Position numbers and translations under genes: made by a program
Part shown: positions 1-11,536 of the stretch, piece after piece
How the letters are laid out: every line of letters starts with the position of its first letter
Numbering within the stretch: position 1 is the first letter of the stretch
Notes under the pieces: generated by a model
What the model was told of the DNA's origin: nothing
What the model saw: only the letters and a program-made list of their open reading frames with translations
Database searches by the model: none
Source of the DNA: Owenia fusiformis
Taxonomy: Eukaryota; Annelida; Polychaeta; Sabellida; Oweniidae
Reading direction: 5' to 3'
Length of the DNA: 64,000 bases
NCBI GenBank assembly: GCA_903813345.2
Contig: CAIIXF020000002.1
Location: forward strand, 7,649,555 to 7,713,554

Positions 1-53
1 AATCAATGGAAAGTAGGACCATAATTTGATAGGACCTCCTACCCTTTTACACC
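1..53. repeat. End of a dispersed element, inverted match to 14,283-14,335
   Basis: The first 53 bases are the reverse complement of about 14,283-14,335, with a single difference over 53 positions (GGTGTAAAAGGGTAGGAGG at its edge). The corresponding intron of copy B (about 22,885) lacks it, so it is inserted sequence that continues left of the window. No coding content is seen. Confidence 0.7.
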
Positions 54-1552
54 TGGCTGAGATACTTGCTTTCAGAATTTAATTCATGCATGCACATTTC
101 AAATTGTTCAATTGGATGAATTTAATCCATGCATGCATATTTTAATGGGTTGAATCGGTACAATCATTGCCACAAATCATCAGTCAATACGTCACTCATC
201 ATTTTCCGACGACTGCGCATATAGCGAAAGTGGATGAAATTTTCCCATTCCGTACAATGCGGAAGTACGTAGACTTGCCAAATTAATAGGAAAAATTCGA
301 ATGCATTAGTTACACCTGACTTCTAATTAGTAGGCCTACTTATGCTGTCAATTGACTTGATTTTTTTTTAATTGTTCCACTCTAAGAACTAAGTCAAGAA
401 GCGTGATAAAAATTTATCAGCATTTGAGAAAAGTCAACTGAATGAATGTTTTTTCATGCAATTCTAATACCAAGATTAACCAAATTTTAAAAACACGATA
501 GCCTATATTACTTTTAGTTTGAAACACCGGTGGTATTTTTAGTTTTTGGCTTGTAAGTGATAAAAGAATCGACAAAAATTTAACAATTACCTCCCGTTCA
601 AGTTCCATTCATTTTATTAGATAAATTGGTAGATTTAATATCACTGAATATGGCATTGCTTGTTGAGGACCACACAACATTACCGTTTATCATTTATTTG
701 AGATTTAAGCAGGGGTCCATTTTATAGAAATAATTGTTTTAAAAGATTTCTTGTTCTCGGATCAATTACTATTATGAATAATCAGGGTAAAAGCTTTTCT
801 ACTACTATGGTATGTGCTTGCAGAGATAGCCCGTATCGCAAAAATCATATATCCTTTCACCTCGCATCATATCATATGCTTTATTGATGTTAGAATATAT
901 TTTCCTATATATAACCTTTCCAAAAACCGATTCATAAGAAGATAATCCGTTGTAAACTTCAAAAATATCAAAATCAATTTTTTTCTTTTTTTGTGGTCCC
1001 TGTTGAATCATTCAATAATAAGTAAACGGTAATGTTGACATGCTCTCAACAGGTGAAAACCTGTATATAGGAATATATGTTTTATTATTTAAACATATGA
1101 AAACAATTGGCGGATCAACAAAAAACAGGATGATGTCATTTTGAATGCAAAATATAGTCCGACGGACGATCTTATTTTCAAATAAACAGATAGAATCAAT
1201 ATGTCATGCTAATAACCTTTCCAAAAATTGATTCATGAGTAGATAATCTGTTGTAAACTTCAAAAATATCAAAATCTAATATTTTTTATTTTTTGTGGAC
1301 CCTCTTAATTCCCTCATGATCAATAATAAGAAAATGGTAATGTTGACAAGTGCTCAACAAGTGAAAATGTATACAGGAATAGACCTATATGTTTTATCAT
1401 TAAAAGTCATCAAAACGATTGAAGGACCAACAGGAGGAAACAGCTTAATTAATAAGTCTTATCTGAAAAATTCATTTATCACTATATTTGGTCGAGAGTT
1501 AGCTAACAGTCCGAGTAGTTTTATGAAGTCAAGCATTTATTTTGATTTCTAG
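54..1552 (+). other. Intron of EF-hand gene copy A with repeated modules
   Basis: This matches the copy B intron from about 22,885 onward, so it is duplicated intron and not intergenic DNA. Modules at about 890-1,075 and 1,210-1,375 resemble each other and also 23,455-23,585, 23,760-23,935 and 24,070-24,115, with spacing near 310 bp. They share a run beginning TAACCTTTCCAAAAA and ending in CTCAACAGGTGAAAA. The short open frames here lie within the repeats and I do not regard them as genes. Confidence 0.6.
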
Positions 1553-1855
1553 GAAATTCAGGATTTTCGATGACGATTACTCAGGAAGGATTAATCTTGT
1601 AGAATTCAATGAGGAACTGAGGAACAGATGTCAAATAAGTCAATCTGAAAGAAGACAACTCTTCGAATCATTGGATAAAGATGGGGGCGGGTTGAGCTAT
1701 AACGAATTTTCGATGACGATTACTCAGGAAGGATTAATCTTGTAGAATTCAATGAGGAACTGAGGAACAGATGTCAAATAAGTCAATCTGAAAGAAGACA
1801 ACTCTTCGAATCATTGGATAAAGATGGGGGCGGGTTGAGCTATAACGCTTTTCAG
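1553..1855 (+). CDS. Copy A exon for EF1-EF2, duplicated internally
   Basis: The acceptor is TTTCTAG before 1,553 and the donor is TTTTCAG|GTGAG. The exon starts with one base of a split codon, as in copy B. Without the duplication it would be 160 bp against 175 bp in copy B, differing by in-frame losses of one and four codons. The reading frame opens with KFRIFDDDYSG, the EF1 entering helix and loop. Confidence 0.75.
1564..1849 (+). repeat. Exact 143-bp tandem duplication inside an exon
   Basis: Units 1,564-1,706 and 1,707-1,849 read identically apart from the last two bases. The junctions lie at short similar sequences (GGATTTTCG and GAATTTTCG). Because 143 is not a multiple of three, reading through unit 1 puts unit 2 out of frame. 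Confidence 0.95.
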
Positions 1856-1890
1856 GTGAGATATTTTGAAATGTTTTCACTTTCTTTAAA

Positions 1891-2671
1891 GTGAAAGGAT
1901 GTGTCTGGATATATGCCCTTTTGGTCCCTCGGTCAAATGTATGTGAAATATGTTTTTATTACTGTCCTAGTTATATTTGATAAGTATATTTACTTTATAT
2001 TTGCCAATAATCGCACCTGTTCCTTTTTTCAAATTTTTGAATTTCCCGCCAGTTTAATTTGAAGGGGGAAAAACAAGATGGCTGCTATTTGATGTAAGAA
2101 ATATCAGAAAAAAAGTTGCTTGACTTTTAGTTTTCACAATGAGCACAGTTTTCCGGTTTAGGTTTTTTGACTGATTCTGACTCACCAGGGTCATGTATAG
2201 AGATTATAAAATTGAAACCAAAATGTTGTGCTCAGCATGAATTTGACTGAAATATGTGTAACTTCACCAACACAATTGAAGTGCCAAAACTGGTTAATCA
2301 GTAACTTTGAGTGGCTATAATCCCTTGATTACCCAGATACACACCAATTCACTTATCCAGAAATACCATTCAATGTCTATAAAAAGAAAGTAAGCAATGT
2401 TTTGGAGGATATGTTTCAAACTTTTTGTATAAAACAATTCATTTAATATTTGCCATTGATTTTTTTTCAATTCTAACAAAGTGATATGCATTGTCTTTGA
2501 TTCCAATATTCTTCATCAATTGTGATACAAATTGATATTTTTGTAATCTCAGAAGAAGGATAAGATATTGAAGTTTAATAATATGTGTGATTGAGTTGGT
2601 TTTGCAGACATTACAATTTTCAATATTTTCTAAGTCGATACCCAGACTCATTCCCTGACTCATCCTTTCAC
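1891..2671. mobile_element. 781-bp insertion with short inverted ends
   Basis: The ends are GTGAAAGGATGTGTC and the inverse of GTGAAAGGATGAGTC. In copy B the same intron runs from CACTTAAAGTGAAA straight into TTTACATAGAAAATAC (about 26,408-26,435) without this segment. No transposase is recognised. Exact target duplication is unclear. Confidence 0.55.
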
Positions 2672-2950
2672 ATAGAAAAAAAACATTGATGTTTGTCTAT
2701 TAGTGCTACGGCCAAGGCCATTTGTGTCCAAAACACCTAGATTCAATTTGACTTTAGATTCTTGTAGGGGACCCCAAGGCATGTAAAAAAACGTTTGTGA
2801 ACCCTTGCAAAGCAGGCTCAAAAGTGCTGAGTCAGCAAATTTTATCATTTTCGAGTAGGAGTTTGACCATATGCTTGAAACTGTTTAATATCTCATTTGA
2901 GGTTGTTGCAATTATAATGAAACATTGTTAATATATCAGTAAGGCATGTA

Positions 2951-3693
2951 CAGGGTGTTCAAAAAAACGCAACCCAAAGAAATCGCTATAACTTGGAAAA
3001 TACTAATGCAATTATGTTCATTTTTCAGGAAAGAAAGAAGAGACTGTGTATGTATAGCTCCTGTAGTTGGTTAGTTATAAAACATGACGCCTTAGACACC
3101 TGCTCAAAAGATATTAGAATTGGAAAGATACGAAAAACGCAGGCAGGGGTGACTGCCACAGCAATAAAACCGAATAATTTTCTAATTATAGTGTTTTAGC
3201 TCTTCAAATTTGGCACAAATCATCTTCATTCAAAGTATGGTAAATCTGTAGAGTGAAATCAAAATCACTCCTGGGACTTTACAGTTATGGTCGAAATGTG
3301 TTCAAAACGCAGTCAAACGCCCTGGTTCAGGCAGACTTAAGAAGGCATTTTGACCATGACTTAAAAGTCCCTGGAGTGATTTTAATGAAATTCCACAAAT
3401 TAACCACACATTGAATGAGAATAATTTGTGCCAAATATGAAGTGCCAAAACACTATGGTTAAAAAGTTATTCAGTTTTATTGCTGTGGCAGTCACCTTTG
3501 TCTGCGTTTTTTGTATCTTTCTAATACTAATGTCTTTTGAGCAGGTGTCCAAGGTTTCATGTTTTACGAGTAAATAACTACAAGACCTCTACATGCACAG
3601 TCTCTCCTTTCTTTCCTGAAAAAATGAGTGCAATTGGATAAGTATTTTCCAAGATATAGCGATTACTTTGGGTTGCGTTTTTTTAACACCCTG
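2951..3693. mobile_element. Nested Tc1/mariner-type palindromic MITE
   Basis: The ends CAGGGTGTTCAAAAAAACGC and its inverse are flanked by TA. The pairing continues inward for more than 100 bp. The opposite arm of the host foldback (about 7,520-7,530) shows the uninterrupted site GGCATGTATGAAGAATT, which proves insertion after the host palindrome formed. TA duplication and CAGGG termini are typical of Tc1/mariner derivatives. No transposase is seen. Confidence 0.88.
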
Positions 3694-4639
3694 TATGAAG
3701 AATTTCTGAAAGTTTGGGTCCAACAGAATTTGGTAGAGATATAGGATAATTTATCCCTAAAAGTACATAATTTTTCTTCAAAATTTTTTATTCAGTCGAT
3801 AGTTAATCAGTCATTTAAAAAACAGTAAGAGCCTATGGTGTATTAAACCTGATTAAAAACTTCACTGATGATGTTAGCAAATATTTCTTGCATAAGTTTC
3901 AATAAAAAGTACAAGCATCTATTTTTCTGATTTTTCTCTTTACCTTCCCCTAAAAATTCAAGAAAGGGGGCGTGGCACATTACGCTTCAGTCGTTGAACT
4001 TGTTGCTAGGGTCAAATAGAAAATGTGTATCGCTATAGCAAAATTTGTTATTCTAAATAAATCTTAACACTATATGTGACATCATAAAATGCCAAATATA
4101 TTCATTATCTAACATCTTATATGTTTTACAACTTGTCATTTCCATACCCCATAGAACCGTTTAGGGTATGTGTGGTCAGCAATAGGAAATACATGTATGT
4201 GTACTAATAACATTCAAGTTCAAAATTGTATTTCAGATGCCATTCTATCCTAATGTTGTTTATGTAGTTATGGTATGTTAAGAATGAATTATGATGATAA
4301 TATGTTAAATTACACTGCCCATCATACGTTTTGTAACTGGAATTCCCCCTTTGAATCACTTATCAAAGCTTGTTATGCTGTTTGGCAATTTTAAACAAGA
4401 CATCAAGCTTTTGAAATAAAGCAATAAGGAACAAAATCGAGGTTCCAACATTGACAGACGTTGATATGTCATCATATGAAAACTTGCAGTTGCCAACTTT
4501 ATGGAGGGGGTGTATATGCTTTGTATAATATGTGTCATATAATGCTTTACATTCTCCCCAAGTGATCAATTCCGTGGCACTGGGTTTGTTGACATTACTT
4601 ATATGATATGTGACATTAAGCGAGTTTGGTCCTAGGCCA

Positions 4640-5700
4640 ACATATTCCAATGGTGCAGAATCCCACTCGCCCCTTCAAGTCCCACCATCCCATATCGAGT
4701 CCCACAATGTCCCATGGGACCATGTTAACCCATGGAGTCTCATCGAGTCCCTCCATATCCCATTGAATCCCACGGAAATTATGTAATTTAGTTTAGAAGG
4801 TTTTGTCTCAGTCATTTTGATTCCAAGTTAGCTGACACATCCCATGATCAAAAGTCCCACGATGCCCAAATGGAAAGAGAATGAACAGGTTCATTCTCAA
4901 TGGGGCTTCGTGGGACTTTGCCAAATGATACCTCATCGAATCTCATGGGACTCAATGGGGCTTCATGGGGCAAAGTCCCAAGGAATCCCAAGGAGTTCCA
5001 TCGGGCAAAGCTCAATGAAGTCAAAGAATTTCCATGAGGTCCCACCCAATGTTAAATCAATGGAGGTCCCACCATGTCGTATTGGTGTATGTTAGACTTA
5101 AGCTAAGTAACTTCCTTTGTTTACATTCATCAAAACGTCAAAAAGAAAAAAAGTTGTCAAAACTTTGTAAGAGCGTGATTATTTGGACTGATTTCACTTG
5201 TCTGCTTCAATCCTGGGGGGTTCACTGTGTACAAAATTTGGTGGGGTCCTAGGTTGAACCCTCAGATATCAATATATTCCCATACCAAAATGTCAAATTT
5301 GGATGTGTTCCCATACCAACTGAAATAGTGCCCAAAAGCCATACCAATGCCATACTAAATGTCAGAATATAGGACCAATGCCATGACTGGTCCAAAGTAG
5401 AATATTTTTTGGGAAAAACCTATTTATTTAAACTGAAGAAGGTCCCAAGAAGAAGGCGATCTTTGAGGAAAACGAACCAAAACAACCTCATATTAGGATA
5501 TTTGTAACTACTAGACCAATTCCATACCATATTTTCCATGACCATTCTCATACCAGAAAGTTGAAAATCTGACGATATCCATCCCTCAAAAGTCATAATG
5601 AGGGGGCATCCTCATACCTCATCCTAAAATTTGGGTCCATTGCCATACCAAATGTCAAAAAGGTACCCAATGTGTGCCAAGCCAAAAATTAAGATCTATC
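4640..5700. repeat. Degenerate short-motif repeats in the foldback loop
   Basis: From 4,660 to 5,060 variants of TCCCATGGGACTC and CAATGGGGCTTC recur on both strands. From 5,250 to 5,680 variants of CCCATACCAAATGTCAAA recur. An 11-G run lies near 5,817. The open frames here follow the repeats. I see no gene. Confidence 0.6.
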
Positions 5701-6247
5701 TTGAATTATACAAATCTTGGTTCAACTTCCTTCAAAATAGGGCTAGAAGCTTAAAATAAAGAGCATTTTAAAAATCTTTCCTTCTATCTCATGGTTATAT
5801 TTTTATTGGTTATAGGGGGGGGGGGGGTGCGATCCCATCCCAGGCTAAGCCTATGGACAAGGTCTATTATTTTGACATAAACAAAACATACGTCATCTGT
5901 TCTACAGACAACAAATAAACAATTTATGACATATATACAATACGAAGTGTGCAAACTGCAATCAGGCTCGGAGTAACTCTGGCTCTTAATCATTTGTTGT
6001 TACAATTTGTTATTATATAGCTAATTATTTGCAGCAACAACAGGAGTCTCGTTGCAGTTTACACTTTACATGAACCCTATACTATAAACCATGTACACCC
6101 CCTCCATAAGTTTGGCAACTGGAAGTTATTATATGATAGCATATGAAAGTCTGTCAATTTTTAAACCTTGATTATGTTCCTTATTACCATATTTCAGATA
6201 CTTCAATTTCATATGCCAAAAATAGAAAGGCTTTAATAAGTGATTCA

Positions 6248-6881
6248 TGTTACGCGATGAACACGATACAAATATATGCCATATCCCGCAACGAATATGG
6301 CATATTCACTTGCGGTGTATGACAGATTCACCCGCGGTATATGGCATACACACTAACCAATGAGAATGTGATACAGAAGTAGGTAATTGTCAATTGCATC
6401 TATTGAACGAACAAGTAAAACTTTATAAATAATTATTATATAATGATTACAGAATCAACAGTACAGTGTATCGAATATATAAACTTATGCAGAAGTATCA
6501 CTTACCAGTCTCACGTAATAAACTTACTCAATCAATCCAGGATTCATATATTACTACTTGACGCACTAACTTTATTGATTTCCAGCGTAGTTTAACATTT
6601 AGAGTCGATTCTCGCAACCAATCAGATCAAGGCTTTCTGTATCACGTTTTCACCTGTGGTATATGTCATATTCACCTGCGGTATATGGCATATTCCGAAA
6701 GTGAGTATGACATATTCCACAGGTGAGTATCGGGTATTCACTGACATCGATGTATTGCATATTTACTGCGGAATATGGCTTACTCACCTGGAATATGCCA
6801 CATACCACAGGTCAGTATGGAATATTCACCCGTATCACAAATACCACACAACCAGGAATGTATGCCATATTCCGCGTAACA
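6248..6881. mobile_element. 634-bp element with TGTTACGCG ends and 5-bp target duplication
   Basis: The termini are TGTTACGCG and CGCGTAACA, flanked by ATTCA (6,243-6,247 and 6,882-6,886). The complementary place in the left arm of the host foldback (about 4,340-4,360) has a single uninterrupted ATTCA-type site. Internally, near-palindromic GGTATATGGCATATTC motifs recur at 6,270-6,350 and 6,650-6,870. The superfamily is unknown and no transposase is seen. Confidence 0.8.
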
Positions 6882-8280
6882 ATTCAAAGGGGTTCGAGTT
6901 GCCAAACTTATGATTGGAAGTGTTATCATTCATAAACATAAACCATAACTACATGAACAACATTAGGAAAGAATGGCACCTGAAATACAATTTTGAAAAT
7001 GTTATTAGTACACATACATGTATTTCCTATTGCTGACCACACATACCCTAAACAGTTTTAAGGGAATGGCAATGATAAGCTGTAAAAAATATAAAATGGT
7101 AGATAATGAAAATGATAAGCATATTATGATGTCACATATAGTGTTTAGATTTACTTAGAATAACAAATTCTGCTATAATGATACACATTTTCTATTTGAC
7201 CCTAGCAACAAGTTCCACAACTGAAGTGTAAGGTGCCACGCCCCCTTTCTTGAATTTTTAGGGGAAGGTAAAGAGAAAAATCAGAAAAAATAGATGGATA
7301 CACTTTTTATTGAAACTTTTGCAAGAAATATTTGCTAACATCATCAGTGAAGTTTTTAATCAGGTTTTATACACCATAGGCTCTTACTGCTTTTTAAATG
7401 ACTGATTAACTATCGACTGATTAAGAAATTTTGAAGAGAAATTATGTACTTTTAGGGACAAATTATCCCATATCTCTACCAAATTTTGTTGGATAAGACC
7501 CAAACTTTCAGGAATTCTTCATACATGCCTTATTGATATATTAACAATGTTTCATTATAATTGCAACATCTTCAAATGAGATATTAAATAGTTTCAAGCA
7601 TATGGTCAAACTCAGACTCGAAAATGATAAAATTTGCTGACTCAGCACTTTTGAGCCTGCTTTGCAAGGGTTCACAAACTTTTTTTTACATGCCTTGGGG
7701 TCCCCTACAAGAATCTAAAGTCAAATTGAATCTAGGTGTTTTGGACACAAATGGCCTTGGCCGTAGTACTATATCGTATCATATCATAATCGATACTTAT
7801 TTTTTCATCGAACTATGGCAATTTAACGTATATCATTTTACGTTGTTGCTACAAGGGAAAAGTAGTGGAGTGATTTTGTTTTAATTTATACGTGAATACT
7901 TAGAATCATACTATTTCTCAATGTCACTCTGACTACTATTAAGCGGTCATTTTGAGGAATGCTGGCCATTTTTATGTGAATACTAAGAAGAATAGTACTC
8001 TGTCCTATGATGGTAATTTGGCTAATTAGTGGGCATTTCCAAAAATAGCAGCCATGGCTATTCGATGGGATTTGCTGCGGCTTGGCGTTGCTTAACTACT
8101 TTCAACTAAAAACATTAGCCCAATCGCTATGTACACTTATACACTGTATCTGTATTAAACGACATGCATTGTAAAATAGATAGAATATCGCACATAATCA
8201 CGGGTGATAATGAACGATTTTGAAAACGTTTTTTACATGTGGATATTTCTTTGACAAAAAATGCTTTCTATCTATCTTAG

Positions 8281-8424
8281 CAACCTCTATCCGATGCGAA
8301 GAAAGAAACTTTGGTAAAGGCATTCAAGAAGGCTGATTGGAACAAGGATGATGTACTCAATCTCGATGATTACACGATGTACGAAGGTCTTCTTACGCTC
8401 TTGGATGCAGACAAAAACGGAGAA
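8281..8424 (+). CDS. Copy A exon for EF3 and the start of EF4
   Basis: This 144-bp exon in phase 0 runs from acceptor CTATCTTAG to donor GAA|GTAAGT. It begins QPLSDAKKETLVKAFKKAD. The EF3 loop DWNKDDVLNLDD lacks the usual glycine at position 6. It ends in DADKNGE, the first half of the EF4 loop. Confidence 0.85.
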
Positions 8425-8559
8425 GTAAGTATCTTAGTTTCAATCAATTCGAACTTTTAGGCGTTTTTCACATTTGTCCATTAGTCAGTTCTATTTGTAA
8501 AAGAAATCGTTGTTGTATTAATTCGTATTTGGGGTGTTGCATTCAAGGAGTTTTGTATT

Positions 8560-8920
8560 CACGGAATGTTGTATTTACGAAATGTTGTATTCATGATATC
8601 CAGATACGTTATTCACGATATGCTGCATACACCACGATATCTTACACTTGTATGTACGATATCTTGTCCTTGTATTCATGATATCTTTTATTCACGATAT
8701 CTTGTATTTGTATTCACGATATCTTGTACTTGTATTCACGATATCTTGTACTTGTATTCACGATATCTTGTACTTGTATTCACGGTATCTTGTACTTGTA
8801 TTCACGATATCTTGTACTTGTATTCACGATATCTTGTACTTGTATTCACGGTATCTTGTACTTGTATTCACGGTATCTTGCACTTGTATCCACGATATAC
8901 TGTATTCACTATGTCTTGTA
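8560..8920 (+). repeat. 22-bp minisatellite in the last intron of copy A
   Basis: Units of the type CTTGTATTCACGATATCTTG repeat head to tail with a 22-bp period, drifting at the 5' edge. Since 22 is not a multiple of three, all three frames stay open and give spurious 22-residue peptide repeats. The same repeat lies at the matching place in copy B. Confidence 0.92.
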
Positions 8921-8927
8921 TTTTCAG

Positions 8928-9032
8928 GCCAACATACAGGAATTCGCAGACTATTACAACAAGGTGTATCAAGGTCAATCTGATGCGTTCTTTAACTTAT
9001 CTATGAGCAATGTCTGGAAATTGAAATTATAA
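8928..9032 (+). CDS. Copy A last coding exon: end of EF4 and C-terminus
   Basis: After acceptor TATTTTCAG the exon reads ANIQEFADYYNK, completes EF4 with glutamate at loop position 12, and ends VWKLKL with TAA at 9,030-9,032. The YY...VWKL ending is the calcyphosin-like C-terminal signature. Confidence 0.85.
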   Translation, partial: ANIQEFADYYNKVYQGQSDAFFNLSMSNVWKLKL

Positions 9033-9126
9033 CGGACTAAATTCATTGAAAAAACGAACTAGCTATTATCATGTTATGCACATAGAATAGGCTTTGTTGT
9101 CAATATGTAATTCACTGAGAAAAATC

Positions 9127-9132
9127 AATAAA
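9127..9132 (+). terminator. Poly(A) signal of copy A
   Basis: AATAAA lies 95 bp after the stop, inside a 3' segment conserved with copy B. Similarity of the two copies continues to about 9,316 and 28,617, which marks the end of the duplicated block. Confidence 0.7.
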
Positions 9133-9316
9133 AGAAGATTCTATTATTGTACTTGCCTAACTAGACAATGTTTTTGTTGCACACATAAGGGGAGATTTCC
9201 CAAATAGGTCAGAGTTGATATTCGGTTACGTGGTATCCATGTGATAATTCCATATTAAGGCTTGTAGGGCCATATAGAAACCCAACGTACTGTCTTCCAC
9301 CATTTTGAATGTCATG

Positions 9317-9919
9317 TAGATCCATACAACGCTAATGAGCTTTAGCAATGACTGACATATTCTCTTGCGTACCACCGATTCTCACCAGCTAGTTTTCGAA
9401 TATAACGCGTTGTCGTGTTGTTTTAATCGATGTAAGCATACTCCTTACATCTTTCTTTATCTTGAGATGAAACAACAAGCTATGATATTGGTTAACACGC
9501 CAAATAAATATCCTATGACAAGTGAGGTTTCAGGTACATAACAGCGGGATATAAAATTGATATCTTGGAGGAGCGGGACATATATATATATCTCCCGCTG
9601 TATATCTCCCGCTCCTGATTAATTTTTTTCGAAATTTTTTTTTGAAAATATTTTTCAAAAATTAATTTTTCAAATTTTTTTTTCAAAATTTTTTCAAAAT
9701 TTTTTTTTAAAATTTTTTCAAAATTTTTTCAAATTTTTTTCAAATTTTTTTCAATATTTTTTTTTAATTATTTTTCACATTTTTTTTTTTTAATTTTTGG
9801 AAAATCTCGCAAACTTTAAGACCAAAAACCGCCTAGTACCTTAGTTTGTTTTGGAATTTTGGATCTTTGTAAGGTATGATCACGAACCTAAAGTCCGTGG
9901 TATGATGTACCTAGAACCT
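9317..9919. other. Gene-free stretch with a TTTTTCAAA-rich tract
   Basis: No coding signal is seen. At 9,580-9,618 TCTCCCGCT is repeated, followed at 9,620-9,800 by a low-complexity run of TTTTTCAAAAT variants. The same combination (CCCGCT next to an A/T tract of inverse sense, then a hairpin) recurs at 58,420-58,680. Confidence 0.6.
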
Positions 9920-10280
9920 CAGTAGGTATGAAATACATCTGTTATGTATGGTCGGTTTTGGATACATGTTTCATATACAACAAATAAAATCAACATTAGT
10001 TTAAATAAAAAGTTTTAAATCTTTTCAATTTATCAGTTGAGGGAATAATCAATGTCTCATTGATAAAAATCACTTGTCATAGGATAAATTAGTTATGTGA
10101 TGCTCGGTTTTGGATATGGGGTATATCCCTCGGGAAATATGATATCTTACCTCGTGCCCTCCGGGCCCTCGGTAAGATATCAATATTTCCCTCGGGATAT
10201 ACCCCATCGCCCTCCGGGCCCTTGGTAAGATATCAATATTTCCCTCGGGATATACCCATATCCAAAACCTCCCATTTATT
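9920..10280. repeat. Long hairpin with GC-rich loop, right arm duplicated
   Basis: The left arm 10,105-10,151 pairs with 10,171-10,206 around the loop TCGTGCCCTCCGGGCCCTC. A second copy of the right arm follows (10,207-10,275) and extends pairing through ATATCCAAAACC. The flank at 9,920-9,965 (TTATGTATGGTCGGTTTTGG) matches the inverse of 52,445-52,500, so this belongs to a dispersed family. Confidence 0.85.
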
Positions 10281-11536
10281 CGAAGCGTTATTAGAAAATT
10301 TTGAATCTGCCATTTTTGTTTATCGATTTGGACAAATCAGAGGTGTATGTCATCTCTATACAGGTTTTGATTATAAGCGTACGTCATCTTTGAACTCTGG
10401 GGTTAACCCCCCCCCCCCTAAGGCTTATTGGACCACGTATGAGAAGGTAATGGGAAGCCCCCTAGTGATACATTACCAAATAATTGTGGGAGCTTCTGTA
10501 ACACATAATTAAAAAAATAGGATTTTTTCAATACAAGGTTAGATATATTATCCAAATTCAGATTTCATTTTTTTATTTTGTGTAGACATGAACTATCGCT
10601 TATTAAATCTTTGGATAAGATGACTTTAGCTGCAGTTAAACCAGCCCGGCTATCCCAAACCATACCCAAATGTGAAAAAACCATGCCTATCACCCCTCCT
10701 CCTCTTTTTAAATTCCTTTATCATCCAGGACCATAACACAGAGGGATATGTTTATCTCTATACTGAACCTATTTAAAATTCATATGTAAAATTATAAAAT
10801 ATAATTGAATATTTTTTTATTTCGTTCTTTTAATTTCAGCGATCTCAGCTTTTACAAAAAACTAAAAATTTCTATGAGAACACAGTAAACGCCGAAGGTA
10901 GTAGTATTTCTATAATTTAATTTTTTTTTTATAATTTTTTTTATTTCAAAGAATAAGCATGTTAAAGCAATTGCAAAAAACAATTACAGTACAGTTACAT
11001 GGTAAACCTACATTTAACAATTTTACAATACAGTACAGTGGTTAAATATTTCGTCTTAAGAAACGTTATACCATTGGCATTTTTTTTTATTTAAAGGAAA
11101 AAATCATCAGTTTTTAATGAGTTATGATCAGGCTATACTCGTCTAGAATTGAAAGTTCAACTTCTCAAAGTTTTCCACTGGATATTACCTGGCCCTGAAA
11201 AACTCTCTCAAGACACAACCTTTGAATTGGTTTACTTATAACAGTTCATTTCTTATTTTGTTGGACAACTTTAATATATAATAAAGAACAAAAACCTTTT
11301 TGCCACGACGATTTCTAGAAGCATTCTAAAACAAACAATCACATACTGGAATACTCGAACAACGGTAAAGTCAGATACCGTTGTCACAAATGGCGAACAT
11401 AACCGTCGCTTCAACTCTACAATCCCTTGGTCCTCGTTTCATGGGACTAATTCTGTGCATCTATTCATTCGCATTGCACTTGTAAGAATAAGGTTTCATC
11501 ATTTTCCTTGCACCTCTATTTTCTACACATCTAACC
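10281..11536. other. Gene-free stretch
   Basis: It contains a poly-C run near 10,411 and several A/T runs. A 60-bp candidate exon at 10,840-10,898 has splice-like borders but no support. At 11,364-11,408 the run GGTAAAGTCAGATACCGTTG plus flank matches 44,869-44,909. I see nothing else. Confidence 0.5.

Larger units (their letters stand above)
2701..7771. mobile_element. 5.07-kb foldback element in an intron, 3-bp target duplication
   Basis: The ends are inverted copies beginning TAGTGCTACGGCCAAGGCC (left) and TAGTACTACGGCCAAGGCC (right). Copy B has the empty site GTTTGTCTATCGTATC at about 26,443-26,458, while here TAT (2,698-2,700) and TAT (7,772-7,774) flank the element. The arms, roughly 2,701-4,530 and 6,085-7,771, are largely complementary. 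The same 49-residue open frame reads outward in both arms (minus at about 2,848, plus at 7,624), which reflects duplication and not a gene. The centre (4,530-6,085) is unpaired. No transposase is seen, so it is probably non-autonomous. Confidence 0.85.
1553..9032 (+). pseudogene. Calcyphosin-like EF-hand gene, copy A: 5' part outside window, first EF exon disrupted
   Basis: Three exons are visible: 1,553-1,855, 8,281-8,424 and 8,928-9,032. They match exons 3-5 of the intact copy B in order, phase and splice sites. The product would be a calcium-binding EF-hand protein of the calcyphosin (CAPS/CAPSL) type, judged by the PLS-A-K linker before EF3 and the C-terminal YYNK...VWKL ending, which is placed as in calcyphosin YYSG...AWQL. 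EF1 (loop DDDYSGRINLVE) and EF4 (DADKNGE plus ANIQE across the last intron) are canonical. EF2 and EF3 are weak. The first visible exon has a 143-bp tandem duplication that shifts the frame to a stop at 1,743, so a full-length product needs unusual splicing. The later exons have no stops, so the lesion may be recent or an assembly artefact. Exons 1-2 must lie left of the window. Confidence 0.75.

Noticed and set aside
1295-1552. 85-residue frame just before the first EF-hand exon
   Set aside because: It is intron sequence shared with copy B, where the splice acceptor precedes the EF exon and the frame is not kept.
7624-7884. Open frame MIKFADSALLSLLCKGSQ, also on the minus strand at 2,660-2,848
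   Set aside because: The two copies are the arms of the foldback element. No family match, splice site or wider open frame supports a gene.
8566-9006. 146-residue plus-strand open frame and its two overlapping companions
   Set aside because: Entirely produced by the 22-bp minisatellite, which keeps all frames open. The real coding part is only the last exon from 8,928.
10840-10898. 60-bp candidate exon between TTTCAG and GGTAGTA
   Set aside because: The borders look like splice sites, but the peptide RSQLLQKTKNFYENTV matches nothing I know and no neighbouring exon fits.
11391-11489. 32-residue ATG frame MANITVASTLQSLGPRF
   Set aside because: It starts inside a repeat also present at 44,897, where the frame is not conserved.
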